A stretch of DNA of 64,000 nt from Hemileia vastatrix (GCA_030280995.1 JASXTE010000005.1:930001-994000), one strand, 5' to 3'; shown: positions 12,278 through 24,031, counted from the stretch's first letter. A program made the numbers and translations. Notes: a model not told the origin generated them from the sequence alone.

Positions 12278-13453
12278 TGTCAGTATAGTCTAGTATATAA
12301 GTATGATATAATAGTGTTTATTTATGGTCCTACTACTTATTGATAAATGATTTAGTGATTAAACCTCGGGGGAAGACTAATAAAATAGTTATATTCAAGT
12401 CAAACTCACAATACTTGAATTTAAGTGCGTGCTAGTGGTGGAAAATAGATGAATAAAATATAGTTATAGCTTTATATAAAGATAAAATCAATTTATAGTG
12501 GCTTTATAATATATTTCTATAGGTTAATAATTGTATAGTAGTGTTTGTTGGAGTTGTAGTAATTGAATGATGATAAATAACCGTCAAAATCCCTCCTTAC
12601 TTATACCCAAATCCACTGGAGTGCACAGACCTTCAATCCAGATGATGTCACTGCTATCCCCGGCAATTACAGCACTGTGAGGGCCCATCACCTCCCCATG
12701 GCTTCCACTTCAAGCAGTTTCAACACCCAGACCTCCAGTAAAGACCCTCCATCACTATTAATAATAACACTGATCCATACCATAAATAGAAAATCCAGAT
12801 AAAAGCGGATACCATAAAGAAACAGGTAAAATAAATAATCAAAAAGAGATTTAATGAAACTAAAAGCATATAAAGGAAACAAATAAAATGTCCAAGCCCC
12901 CAATAACATCCCCAAGCATCCACATTAACCCAGAAACATCCTTCCAACCCATAAATCCGTGAATAACCATCCAAGGAAGTAATTTTAGTTGTCCAAACTA
13001 GGTGTATGCGCCTGATATAGGTGTCTATGCTTCTGTAGGCGTTGTGAGTGCACTGATTTCGTCCATATGACCTAAAATAAGCAGAAAAACAAAGGGTATG
13101 GGCTATTAAGAGGCTAAAACCCACTTATATCCCTAAATATACATAATATACTGCATATTTCACTGAATATGAGATTTATGTATACATATAAGCTTATGTA
13201 TGTCAATAATTACTTGATATCACTTAAGATAAGTATATTATGACTCCATTAACACCTTAATAAATTTTATTAGGCCATGGATAAGCTATTTAAACTATTA
13301 TAAGTTATATAATAGAATAATAAATATATATATATATAATAAAATAATATATATTATTACTTTAACCTTTTTTTAAGATATAAGCTTAATCTACTTAAGG
13401 TTATCTTACTTAAGCATAAGAAATACTCAGTCCTAAGGATATTTAGGCTGACA
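12278..13453. mobile_element. Solo LTR between gag and protease of gypsy-1, TSD CAACC
   Basis: This 1176-bp AT-rich insert begins TGTCAGTATAG and ends ATTTAGGCTGACA. It is flanked by CAACC at 12273-12277 and 13454-13458. Its ends resemble those of the gypsy-2 LTR (TGTCGG to GGCTGACA), so it is likely a solo LTR of a related chromovirus. Excising it restores the gag-protease frame. No internal gene is visible. Confidence 0.88.
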
Positions 13454-13458
13454 CAACC

Positions 13459-15289
13459 CCTCACCAAACTCTTCAGCAGAATCACAAATGTATTCTACCT
13501 CACCAGAAGAAACTCTTCTCCTGGTCAACAACTTTTTCTGTATATTAGCCAACCCTGGACTGATAGCATACAATTCCCCATAAGATAGGGAAACCTGACC
13601 CTGATTCATCCTTTCCAGGACAGAGTCCATAACATTAACTTGACCAGAAACTACTGGCCTCTCAAAGTGAGCTCTTTGCTTCACCACCTTGGTCCTAGAA
13701 GATTCTTGAGGACCAGCACCACCAACAGATTTACCATTAACAGGAACCAAACCAGATCCCTCACCAGAACCTCTGACTCCAGCAGGCTTTGGAAATGAAG
13801 CCAAAGGGACATCCTCCTCAGAGTCAGAATCTACCTCCATTGGCATTGGCTCACCATTCATGTCCAATGCGCCAAAACTAGGGGGGCCCATGTCAGCCAT
13901 ACCCTTCTGCATCTTGTACAGCTCCTCTTTTCTGTACCTCTTCCTAGCTGCACTCAGCTTAGGATCCACCTTTGAAGCATTTGGATTTGGTTGGGCCTGA
14001 GAACTGCTCTTAAGCCTTCCCACCTTTCCTGCTTCCACATCATAAACACCAGTCAAGCATTCACCACTTGACTGTCCACCACAAGAATACAACTCCAAAC
14101 CACCAAAGGAAGTAGAAAAAGAGACCTTATTGACCTCCTTCCCCTTTCCCTTAGTATCCTCATTCTCCTTACCAGAAGACTTCCCTTGATCAGGAATCTC
14201 CTCAAACCTTGGCCTCCTTTGATTGAGACCTCCCCTTCTCCTGACCAAATCAACAGGAGCCTGCCCCTGACTGGGCTTAACAAAAGAACCATCAGGGAAC
14301 TTGAAAACCCTGCCATGGAATTCCACCTTTCCTTCAGACACATCTCTGTTCAATGCCCAACAATCATTGGACCTGAGGCCCCTCCTGCTGCAATAAGAGC
14401 AGACCCAAGGATCACTCCTACCAGCCCTCCTATCAAAATCTCTAGGCTGAGAAGGTGCCTTATTGACCTTCTTAGCCTCCTGAACAAAAATATGCAGCTG
14501 CTTTGTAAGATCAGCCAACTGCTCCACTATTGGGTCCCTCTCCTGTTTGGGAACCTGCACCAAATTTTTCTCCTCCTTCTTCTCCCTAACTTCCTCTTCA
14601 GCCAAAGCCTCACTTACTTTTCTGACATACTTGGCACACCCCTCCTGATAGGTGTCCTCAGCCAATAACTTCAAATGGGCCTCAACAGCCTCCTTCACCT
14701 TATCCAAGGCAGGAAAGTTCTGGTCCCTATTAGAAAGAGTCTTCATCAATTCCTTTCTTTACAACTCCTTCAACACATCCATCCTGACATCTCTAGCCAG
14801 GGCAGACCAAAAAACATCCTTGGCAGCATTTTCATGTGCCAGCTCCTCCACTTCCACCAAGTATTTCACCACAGGATCAAACTGTAGCAGAAACTTCCTT
14901 TAACTATGTAAGTTATTAGCACCACCATAAGATTTCCACTCACTGACAACCTTTTTCAGATCCACCATAGTGAACCTGACACCCCACCTATCCACCATCT
15001 CCCTACACAACAATTTCCAATCCCTCTTCCTGTAGCCAGACATGGCCACAATCTCCTTCTCCACTGACCTATCACAAATGAAGAAGATAATATGCTTCAC
15101 CATGTCCAGGTAGGAAGCACCATTTACTCCAGCAGCAGTTTCATATTTCTCCAGAAACCACTTGACATCCTCCCCATTAAACTTGGTACCATCCCAAGTT
15201 TTAATCCTCACACACTCCCTAACCATCACAGAAGGAGGACCATCCCCCCCACTGACAGTCACCACAGGAATAGAGGAACCAGAAGCCAT
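13459..15289 (-). pseudogene. gypsy-1 gag, two in-frame stops
   Basis: The likely start is MASGSSIPVV at 15289, followed by the capsid-like region (IKTWDGTKFNGEDVKWFL). In-frame stops lie at 14900-14902 and near 14762. The frame then stays open from 14749 to the solo LTR. The zinc knuckle region reads WVCSYCSRRGLRSNDCW: the spacing fits CX2CX4HX4C, but the His position holds Leu, which would weaken RNA binding. Gly/Lys-rich and acidic segments follow before the protease. Confidence 0.85.
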
Positions 15290-15359
15290 TCCTCCAGTCC
15301 AAAACACCAAAAAGAGCCAACCAAAAAAACAGAGATTCCAAAGAACTAGCAAGTTCTAA

Positions 15360-15376
15360 CCCCACGTTGGGTGCCA
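15360..15376 (-). promoter_or_regulatory. gypsy-1 primer-binding site
   Basis: On the minus strand, four bases (TTTC) after the 5' LTR end, the sequence reads TGGCACCCAACGTGGGG. It starts with TGG, as expected for pairing with the CCA end of a tRNA primer. I cannot name the tRNA without a search. Confidence 0.75.
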
Positions 15377-15380
15377 GAAA

Positions 15381-16470
15381 TGTAGACAATCCTATAGTAC
15401 TAGCTATAGGCCTTGACCAAGGGAGTTCAAGAAAAAACCAGAGAGAAAATCCCCTGTCCCTTTAGAAAAATAGAGTGAGATTTACTTGCTAAAGTAAGTT
15501 GGTTCCTGTTTTGATAAAGCTCCTGTAACACACTTGACTTCTTGATGAGCCAAGAAAGTAGTCCCCAGATAGACTACCAGACCAAAGAACTGAAATGTAG
15601 AACAAAGTCCACACCAGAGACAGCAAAGATACTTGATGTAGGCTGCAAATCCACACCAGAGACAGCAATAATACTTGCTATATCTTGCAAGACTATAACA
15701 GAGAAAACAGTTGCCAAAGTTAAATTAAATGAAGAACTCACTTGCAACAAACACAGCCAATTGTGGCCAGAAAACAGTGAAAACTGAGTGAGGAACAATG
15801 ATATCACCTCCGGATGGTTGTATGATGATTAAGGTTGCCCCAAACTGTCTTATTCACTATGTACACACAGACCACTAACTAAGAGCCCATGCGCACCCAC
15901 CAATCTGGCGCCTGTACCCGCCAAATTGCATAAAAAACCCTCCTGAAGCGCTCCCCAACCTCCTAAAACAGAGGCGGGCGGGCCGCCCGACGTCGGAGAT
16001 GCCGCCTGAAGCGGCCCAGCCTCCCTGAAGCCAGAAAACCAACAAAAACCACTAATCTACTTAGAAAAATTAGCTACAACTACTAAAACCTTTAAAACAC
16101 GGAATTTCACTATAGCAACATTGACATGAAATATAGAGAAAAATTAGCTCTATCCAATGGTACTAAGCACTTAACCCTAAGACTTAAGGTTAGCCCGTAA
16201 AACACAAAAAACAAAATTAAACAGCTATCTTTTATAAATGAAAAATAAGGAAATGACCCCTTAAAACTCGGAATATGAAAAATGTCTACAAGACATAAAA
16301 TATAGAGAAAAAACAGAGCTATCCAATGATAGTACCCACATACCCGCAGACCCAATATCCATGGAATAAAACCAGAAAAATACCCAATTCCTTAACAGAT
16401 GTCAATTAAGACATGCACAAACAGCGCCAAATCACACAACAAAGGCCCCTGCCAATGTTGGAAGACTACA
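15381..16470 (-). repeat. gypsy-1 5' LTR
   Basis: This 1090-bp repeat begins TGTAGACAATCC and ends GGAAGACTACA on the plus strand, partner of 2257-3350. It is followed by ACGG (16471-16474), the target-site duplication. Confidence 0.92.
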
Positions 16471-17185
16471 ACGGTTAATCTTTTTGGCTCCCAAGTTGAT
16501 GTAAACCCTTGGTTTCTACATTATACTACAAAGAATATACCCTCTGGATCTCAACCATCAACTAATCCTCCTGAAATACCTGTACATAACCACGATCAAT
16601 ATCCTCCACCTTCTAACCATAGTTCAGCTGAAGATGATCCGTACTATCAAGCAGAACAATTATATTGCAGCAGATCTGAATCCTTGAAGCCCCAAAATTT
16701 AAATGTATGTTTAATTTTTCTTTTTTCTTCAATTCTTCTCTAAATTTCTCTTTCTTTCTAGTCTCCTCCCACTCAAACTCAAACTCCATTAAATAATCTT
16801 GATTCTGGAAATGTGAATCCTGCTTTAGAAGCATCTTTAGATGAACTTCTTGAAGCCTCTTGTTCAAGCTCCAAACTAAAGAGACAAGCCTCATCTTCAA
16901 TGAACATGAACCATCTTTTAAAATGTGGTAATACTTCAACAATCTCAATTGGCTCCCTTGAGGATTATTTTGAAAAAAAGGATATAGGTAAGATTTTTTT
17001 ACTATATATCTTATTCATTAACTTATTTTTTCATTTCTCTTTTTGTAGCAAAAAGCTGTATTGCAAAAAATGCCCTTGACTTTGAGAAGATGAAGTTTGA
17101 TCATATGCTAAGGAAAGATCAGCAAGTCTTATATTTGGAAGAAAAAAAATTTGAGGTAGAGCAGATGGAAAGAGTAAATGACCAT

Positions 17186-18233
17186 TGTAGACAATCCTAT
17201 AGTACTAGCTAAAGGTCTTGATCATTGGAGAAAACCCAGAGAGAGAATCACCTGTCCCTTTAGAAAAATATAAGTGAGATTTACCTGCTACAGTAAATTG
17301 GTTCCTGTTGTTAAAACCCCTTTTTCAATACACTTGACTGACTGATCAGCCAAGAAAGTAGTCTCCAGACAGACTACCTAACCAAAGAACTGAAATGTAG
17401 ACCAATGTCCACACCAGAGAAAGCAATGATACTTGATGTAGGTTGCAAATCCACACCAGAGACAGCAATAATCCTCAATATAGCTTGCAAGACTACACCA
17501 GAGAAAACAGTTGCCAAAGTTGAGTTAAATGAAGAACTAATCTTGCAACAAACACAGCCAATTGTGGCCAAAAAACAGTGAAAACTGAGTTAGGAACAAG
17601 GATATCACCTCCAGATGGTTGTATGATAATTAAGGTTGCCCCAAACTGTCTTATTCACTATATACACACAGACCACTATCTAAGAGCCCATGCACACCCA
17701 CAAATTTGGCGTTTGTTAGTGCCAAATTGCATAAAACCCCTCTATAAACACTTCTCAGCCTTCTAGCACAAAGGCGGGCGGTCCGCCCAAAGGAGAACCG
17801 CCCTGAAGCCAGAAAACCACCAAAAACCTCCAAAAACACCCAAAATACTTATAAAAATAAACTACGACTACTAAAACCTTTAAAACACATAATTAAGCTG
17901 AAACAACATTGGGACATGAAACGTAGAGAAAAATTAGCCCATTGCAACGGTACTAAGCACTTAACCCTAAGACTTAAGGTTAGCCCGTAAAACACAAAAA
18001 ACAAAATTAAACAGCTATCTTTTAAAATGAAAAATGAGAAATAATCCCTCAAATACTTAGAATATGAAAAATGTCCACAAGACATAAAATATGGAGAAAA
18101 ACCGGGGCTATCCAATGGTAATACCCACATCCCCGCAGTCCCAATATTCGTCAAATAATTCTAGAAACACAACCAATTATTAAACAATTCCAAACAGACC
18201 AACAAAGGGCTCCGCCAATGTTGGAAGACCACA
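17186..18233 (-). mobile_element. LTR of the gypsy-1 family in the accessory gene, TSD CCAT/CCGT
   Basis: About 1048 bp, from TGTAGACAATCC to GGAAGACCACA, with the same orientation as the gypsy-1 LTRs but more diverged. It is preceded by CCAT (17182-17185) and followed by CCGT (18234-18237), a 4-bp duplication with one change. Removing it joins the accessory-gene codons for VNDH to the Gln-rich start of the next segment. It is a solo LTR because no internal region is present. Confidence 0.85.
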
Positions 18234-18659
18234 CCGTCAATTTCAAAGAGAAATTGCTACTTGTGAATTGGAAAAACAAGAATGTTTTAAAAAAAGGTTT
18301 CATTGTGGAATGTGTAAAAAATGGCCAATCTTATGAGGACATTAAAAAAGTGCTTAACCTTTTCAATTGATAAATTGTTTTTCTAATTAAATCAATTTTT
18401 TTTGATTTCTTTTTGGTAATATTTTCTTATATGCTGACTTATAAAACGTCTTGAATATAGTACTTTTGTAGGACAAATTTTCAAAAATATCATATAATTT
18501 TTCTATCTTTACAATCAAGTCAATAAGTTTGCTTATACTTTTTTTTTCACAAAAATTTGAAAATATAATAAAATTCTTCTATCTTTACTTTAAAGTCAAA
18601 AATTTTGCTTATATAAATACTGCTAAGTCATTAAAATTCTATATCTCTTTTGATAATTT

Positions 18660-18830
18660 GGCAATACCTCCCCTTGAATTTTATTGAAACAAGGGGTGAG
18701 TACCACTAAATTTTTTTAAGTCACCAATTTCACATGTCAGATTTAAAAATTTGGCAATACTCTCCCCTGCATTTTATTGAAGTAAAGTGTGAAAGTCAAC
18801 AAAATTTAATATAATTAAATAAATTAATTA
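18660..18830. repeat. Minisatellite units in A1, about 95-100 bp, two copies
   Basis: Two units contain TTTGGCAATAC, then CCCCTGAATTTTATTGAA or a close variant and a run to GTG. They match, on the opposite strand, the longer array at 57040-57450 in locus C and a single unit near 26130. The array sits between the 3' ends of the Tet-like and accessory genes in every copy. Confidence 0.7.
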
Positions 18831-18983
18831 ATATATAAATAAGATATGTCAAATCTACTACTTTTAAAGTAATGAAAATTTCTCATTCCAAAATGCAGAT
18901 CAAGTCTAGAAACTAAGTTTGGCACCTTTCACAGGTATATGCTAGAGGAACCCCATGAAACAAATTAATGTTGCCATGATTAC

Positions 18984-20119
18984 TGTCGGTCAATCGTCTA
19001 GAAGAAGGTAAGGAAAAGAGGAGAAAAGGAGGGAAAAAGGAGGAGGACAAGTGAAAAGATAAAAGAAATAAACTATAATAGAATATTTAATTTATTTAAA
19101 AGGAAAACAACGGCGAGTAACTTGAGAGATGACAAAAACTTAGACTTTATTAATAATAATATTATTTAAGGTAAGGGTTCTGCGCGGCAAACACTTTTAA
19201 TTACTATCAGACTTAAAGCAACCTTTAAATTGTTATATAGAATTTTAATTAGAATTGTATTACTAATAAAAAGAATATAAACGTAATAAAATTGTATTTA
19301 ATTTGTGGAGTGTATAATAAGTGATGATGCTACAGGGGATTATCCAAAGCCCTTTTATAGGCAATGGGTCCTCTGAAGCGCCACTATATTTGTAAATACA
19401 ATAATTAGAATAGAATAAAACAAATATATCAAAGAGTAAATGAAACATAACAATGTAGAGAAAAATATGAAACAAATAATTAAAACCCCAATTAAGATTC
19501 CAATTTTCCCGCCATTAATTCCCAAATCAGTAAGTAAAAATAGTGAATAACTAAACAAGATTGGAACATAGGAACTATGAGAAAAATACTTCCAAACAGA
19601 TGGTACAGTCTGATTTAAGGATATTTTAAGTGAAACAAAAAATACTTTGACGCAACAAAACATGTAATTAATCTCAATTTAGTATAAATTAATTAATTGG
19701 TTTTTCCTGACACAATTAAGGGTCAAAAGAAGCGTCATAAATTATTGTTTAGTATTATATGAAAGGTGTTATTTAATATATAAATTTAAATAATTAATTT
19801 ACATATATTATAAGTCAATTTTACACTTATAATTATAATATATGTTTTTCAATTAATTAAATATAAATTTATAATTATTAAATACATAAAAATGCGCCAT
19901 TATTTGTAGAATATATTATATTATGTTCAATTTAAATGTATATAAAAATTTATATAACCAATAAAATTAATATAACACTTGTATATAATAAAATACTTAT
20001 ATAATTTTATTATGCAATAATATATTAATTTATATTCATTAAATACAATTCTTACCCACTCTTTCAGGTTTTATAAGTTACATATCATTTACTGGACTCC
20101 TGGAATATCCTGGCTGACA
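18984..20119. mobile_element. Solo LTR of the gypsy-2 family, TSD ATTAC
   Basis: This 1136-bp sequence begins TGTCGGTCAATCGTCTAG and ends ATCCTGGCTGACA. It is flanked by ATTAC at 18979-18983 and 20120-20124. It aligns along its length with the 1140-bp gypsy-2 LTRs, including the CCTTTTATAGG TATA-like segment near 19353, but has many substitutions and so is older. It sits beyond the 3' end of the A1 Tet-like gene. Confidence 0.92.
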
Positions 20120-20230
20120 ATTACCTTTTATACAACCCAAGGTCATTGGCTCATTTCTTTAATTTAGTAAAGTGACATATCAGATTTATTTATTAAAAAT
20201 TTATGGAAGAATATTAAATATTTGGTGACT

Positions 20231-21416
20231 CTATGACTCCCCATACTTTTCAGATCTTCCTAAAGAATTTTTAGATTTATTGCCTTTTTCTTCTTTTTTT
20301 AACTTGTTTATTTGTTGGATTAACTTTTTACTGATCTGGAAAGAGCAACCACAATGGGTGAAGTCTTGACAAGATTTCAAACCTGGAGGAGCCTTTGTGG
20401 TTTGGTTATGATTGTAAGAAGAATTCAAAACTGTTTTGATGATTCCATTTCCTAATCCAAAATTGATTATACATCTATGATCCGGGAAATATAATCTATG
20501 TCCTTTAATTTTAGCAGGTGAAAGAATAGGTTGTCCAGTGATAGGATTAGTAAATGAGAAAATTCCATAAATAAGGTAATTGGCATCATTTGAGTTGGTG
20601 TGAATTTGGTTATAAAATCCAGAATGAGTGATTATAACATTTGAAAAATTTAGATAATCACTGCTAATATCTTCCCATTCAGAGTTTCACCAATTTGGTA
20701 TTCCAAGTCTCATAGCAAGTTTATGATTTTTTACAAAAGCTTTATTGAAGAGTTTTTTAAGTCAAAGAACAAGAAATGAATTAAATGAAGGTAATGTATT
20801 CCATTTTTGAAAATCATTATCTAATTCAGATTTATAAAAAGATCTGAGTAAAGAATATATGCCTATATGATTAAATTCAGTAATATGATATTTAAAAATA
20901 CAGAAAAACTTTTAAGCATAACAAGAGAAAATCCTTTATCAAATCCAGGTCTCCATCCAATACCAATCATAATACCACCCAACAAATTCTTATTCCTTAA
21001 AGGTAAGCAAACCAAAGCCATTTGATAGAGTGTTATGATGAGATCACAGAGTTGATTAAATGTTTCATCTTTTAAACCATTAAAAGAATGGTTTTCAAAA
21101 ATAAATCAAGGTTTTAAAGTATTATTAATACCAGATATAACTTTATCACCTCCAATTTCAGTTAAATAATGTATATTTTCAGGTAACGTTTTTGGAAAAT
21201 TGTTTTTTTTTCAACTTTAGTTTTATAGTACTTGATTTTTGAAATATGGCCAATTATTTGATCCAAGTGAATTTTTTTTTAATATCTTTTATTTCGATAC
21301 TCTTCACTTTTCGTCAATGCTTTAGATGATGATTGAAAAGAAGTTGAATTTTAAGATGATAATGAAGTTAAAGAAGATGAGAGTGAGGTAAGTGGTGAAT
21401 CTGAAGTTAAAGACAT
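20231..21416 (-). pseudogene. Tet-like 2OG-Fe(II) oxygenase, locus A1 (inactivated)
   Basis: The start at 21416 reads MSLTSDSPLTSL, like the locus C gene. Recognisable segments follow: LPENIHYLTEIGGDKVISG, then LPLRNKNLLGGIMIGIGW, an intron region, GIYSLL, SEWEDIS, and after that FPDHRCIINFGLGNGIIK and GCSFQISKKLIQQINK at the end. Fungal Tet/JBP-like enzymes oxidise modified DNA bases using Fe(II) and 2-oxoglutarate. The HxD iron motif expected at NQIHTNSND reads HTN, so the Asp is lost, and there are two or more stops and frame changes. The candidate distal His (NHNQTTKAPP) is kept. It lies beside, and codirectional with, the transposase. Confidence 0.75.
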
Positions 21417-21424
21417 GTATTTTT

Positions 21425-22494
21425 CTACATAAAAATTTGTTACTTTTCAAATACCCAAAATTATACATTAAAAAAAACTCACTTAATTTGAATTAAAAAA
21501 AATTCCTCAAAAGACAAATAAGAATTTTTTTATTTCACTTGAACTTGATGATTATTTTTCTCTAAAATTCTAAAAAAAAATATTCAAGAAAAATTCAAAA
21601 GAACTGTGAAATTTCTTTTTATCCCTTCTCCATTCCCCTCAATTCCCCCCTCCAAACCCCCCTCCCACCTCCCCAAACCCCTTGTACAAACCCCCCCCCC
21701 CCCTCCAACCTCCCCACATCCCCCAAATCCCCCCTCCAAATCCCCTCCAATCCCCCCCCTCCAAACTCCCTCATAACACCCCCAATACCCCCCCGATCCC
21801 CCCCTCCAATCCCCCCTTCTATCCCCATCAGAACCCCCCCCCCCCAATCCCCCTCTCCAATCCCCCTCAGAACCCTCCCAATTCCTCCCTCCAATCCTCT
21901 TCTGAACCCCCCCAATCCCCCCACCTATTGCCCTCAAAATCCCCCCAATCTCCCCCTCAAAACCCCCCTACCCCCCCCCTCAATCCTCTTTAACAATCCG
22001 TTAGCAAATTGTTAAGGAGGAATGAGGGGGGTGTAGGGGGGTTTTGAGGGGGATAGGAGGGGGGATTGCATGGGGGGTTTGGGGGGTTAAGGAGGGGGGA
22101 AGGAGGGGGGAAAGGGGGGGTTCTGAGGGGGATTGGGGGTTATTTGGAGGGAGGATTTGGGGGATTCAGAGGGGGGTTGGAGAGGAATGAAGGGAGGGAA
22201 TGAGGACACAAACAAGGGGGAGAAAGGGAGAAAAGGGAGTTTATAGAGAGCCAAGGAGGGGGGAATAAGGCAGCCAAATGGGGGATATATCCATTCCAAG
22301 GAGAGGCTAAAGGTGGGAAAAAGCCCAGGCCAAGGGGGGATAAAGAATAGGATTAATGAGATAAAAGAGGGAGAGAGAAAAAAATGTTAATTTTACCTAT
22401 AAAATCAAAAAAACCACTTACAAAAAAAAACCCCCAAAAAAAAAACCAAAAAAAAAATTAGCAAAAAATTAAGTAAAAAGAAAAAATGACTTAC
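21425..22494 (-). other. Candidate 5'-leader intron of the A1 Tet-like gene
   Basis: On the minus strand a splice donor CCAG|GTAAGT starts at 22494 and a T-rich acceptor (ATGTAG) ends at 21425, nine bases before the ATG. The same donor sequence with its upstream text occurs at 43712 in locus C and at 27930 in the third copy. The interval holds the large inverted repeat described separately. Splicing itself is inferred. Confidence 0.55.
21610..22340. repeat. Giant polypyrimidine/polypurine inverted repeat, locus A1
   Basis: On the plus strand 21610-21990 is almost pure C/T with A, and 22010-22340 is G/A-rich. Close to the centre (about 21951-21997 and 22007-22053) the arms are near-perfect complements, including CTCAAAACCCCCCTAC and TTAACAAT, around a spacer of about ten bases. 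Farther out the pairing is looser. The long open frames here come from the skewed composition and are not genes. Locus C has an equivalent at 43850-45700. Confidence 0.85.
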
Positions 22495-22660
22495 CTGGAG
22501 AGATGAGTTGAGAAAAAAGATATAGAATTGAAATTTTTGGAGTGATGTAAGAAGAGAGGAGGAAACAGATATGAGTGAAGAAAAAAAGAGCAACTGAAAA
22601 AATATGTGATTTCATGTTGAGTTGATGAAAGAAAACACAGAGAGATAAAAAAAATAAGAC
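22495..22660 (-). other. Conserved leader segment upstream of the Tet-like gene
   Basis: Read on the minus strand it includes CATGAAATCACATATTTT and ends CAACTCATCTCTCCAG, right at the proposed splice donor. The same segment is found at about 43560-43711 and 27931-28085. It has no conserved long frame, so its conservation fits an untranslated exon or promoter better than a protein. Confidence 0.5.
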
Positions 22661-22889
22661 TTCAACAGCAAATTCAAAAACAAAATAAATATGCAAAAAA
22701 AATACCATTTGCAGTGAATAAAACATGTGAATTGATCATTTGAAGAGTATGAAAAAAAAATTAAAATTGTGTTAAAAAATTTGGGAGTGTTGTTGGAAGA
22801 ATTTTTGCCCTTAAACTAGTTGATTGAGAAATAGACGTGTTGGATATAGTTGGAGGTGAATCAACTTGTTCATCTTCATATCGCTCTAA

Positions 22890-24025
22890 CTATTGATCTT
22901 TGAGGTCAGCAAGTAGATTATGAAGTATAGTGCAACACAGAATCCAGTTGATCACGGCCTCCATTTCATATTTATTACTAAGAGGACTTCTTAATTCCCT
23001 TAAACAAGAAAAACGGCCTTTCAAGATTCCAATAGAATTTTCAATACGGACTCTTGACTTTGTCAAATTATTGTTCAACTTGGCATTTTGACTGTCTTCT
23101 GAAGCTGCTCCCTGAAAAGCAGGAAGTACATACTTTTCATTTGCATAAGCAGAATATGCAAGAAGATACTGATCTTCATCAAAGAATTTTTCAGGTTCAA
23201 TTGAAATTTGCATTCTTTGGAAGACGTAGGAGTCATGAGATGAGCCGGGATAGCCAGCAAAGAATGATATAAATTTTTTGTAAATGTCACATATAAGCTG
23301 AACAGAAATTGAATATCTATAAAGAAGATACAGTTGTTTGTGTTAGTTTAAAAGAGAATGAAAGGAGTTAAAAATAATCTACCTCTATTTAAAATCAAAG
23401 TAATTGTTTCCACCTTGAGCAGGTTTCTGGCTCAAAGGAATAGTAGTACCTTCAACAAAACCAATACATCCTGGGAAGCCCTCTGCTTGCATAACCTGAG
23501 ATGATTCAAGTCGCTCTTCTTTTGTTGTCCAGGTGAGAAATTGAGATTCCAAGGAGTTGATGTCAGTGATTCATTGTTTGGTATAAGTGTTAACTGAACC
23601 ATACCCTAAATCAAAGACATTTTCTAAAAGTTTCAAAGTGGCTCTGTTACCCTTAGAACCCAAACGACATAGTGTGATGTTCAATTGAATTGAAGGATGT
23701 CTTTGTTCTTCTTGAGAATTATTGTGAAATATGGGATGATCCTGAATAAGCTTAAGCAATTTAAGGAAAATTCTGGAGAAGTCCTGAACAACTGTCTGAA
23801 ACTGGGTGTAGATAGGTTAAGAAATTTTTGGATGGTGTACTTGGGGGTATGAAGTACTTGAGGCTTTCTGGGAAGAATGTAACGTTTCATTGCCATTTTT
23901 GATAAAAAGAAAAAACCTTCTTCTAGATCAGAATAATAATTGCAATAAGAGTCCAAGATCAGTTCAAGAGCCATGAAAGTCATTGCTTTATGTAATTTAT
24001 CACAATTTGAAAGTGAGGAAGGCAT
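22890..24025 (-). pseudogene. Harbinger-type DDE transposase, locus A1 (inactivated)
   Basis: The start at 24025 reads MPSSLSNCDKLHKAM. The conserved core follows in broken frames: GCIGFVEGTTIPLSQKP, where locus C has VDGT (so the first Asp reads Glu), then YPGSSHDSYVFQRM, YLLAYSAYANEKYVLPAF and RVRIENSIGILKGRFSCL, with the catalytic Glu. The second Asp of the DDE triad (locus C reads LADSAYA) is Tyr here, so the enzyme would be dead even if the frameshifts were absent. A probable intron lies near 23320-23400. A family-B MITE sits six bases upstream of the start codon. Confidence 0.8.
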
Positions 24026-24031
24026 GACTCT

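Larger units (their letters stand above)
2257..16470 (-). mobile_element. gypsy-1: 14.2-kb Ty3/gypsy retrotransposon, decayed, TSD ACGG
   Basis: It is bounded by LTRs at 2257-3350 and 15381-16470. The 4-bp duplication ACGG (2253-2256 and 16471-16474) is confirmed because removing the element rejoins the accessory-gene reading frame. Genes run on the minus strand in the order gag, protease, RT, RNase H, integrase. A 3.5-kb block beyond integrase holds two plus-strand (antisense) Cys-rich genes and repeats. A purine tract (TAGAGGGAGGA on the minus strand, 3351-3361) adjoins the 3' LTR, and a primer-binding site adjoins the 5' LTR. Several stops and a solo-LTR insertion make it non-autonomous now. 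Confidence 0.9.
1803..18370 (+). pseudogene. Harbinger accessory DNA-binding (Myb/SANT-like) gene, split by two LTR insertions
   Basis: The gene starts MPPRHSKSQK and runs through a basic region (LKKDDYLIKINFLKIK, then NPKQMKERFKSYQ) to CPFYEET at 2256. There gypsy-1 is inserted. Reading resumes at 16471, and dropping one ACGG copy restores the frame (CPFYEET then VNLFGSQVDV). Introns at 16705-16761 and 16988-17049 have GTATGT and GTAAGA donors. A second LTR (17186-18233) interrupts the acidic, coiled-coil C-terminus, which resumes with FQREIATCELEKQECF and ends near 18370 after a one-base frameshift. At least three in-frame stops lie in exon 1. The intron-exon structure and sequence match 57608-59011. 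Harbinger elements usually encode a Myb-like partner that helps the transposase bind and reach the nucleus; that role is inferred here. Confidence 0.75.

Noticed and set aside
21584..21993. Long Gly-rich and Pro-rich open frames (101-117 codons) on both strands
   Set aside because: They come from the C-rich arm of the inverted repeat, occur in several frames at once and have no conserved counterpart in locus C.
20231..24025. A KDZ (Kyakuja-Dileera-Zisupton) transposon as carrier of the Tet-like gene
   Set aside because: The only transposase present has DDE_Tnp_4/Harbinger motifs (VDGT, LADSAYA, IEHAIGILK); nothing resembling a KDZ transposase is visible.
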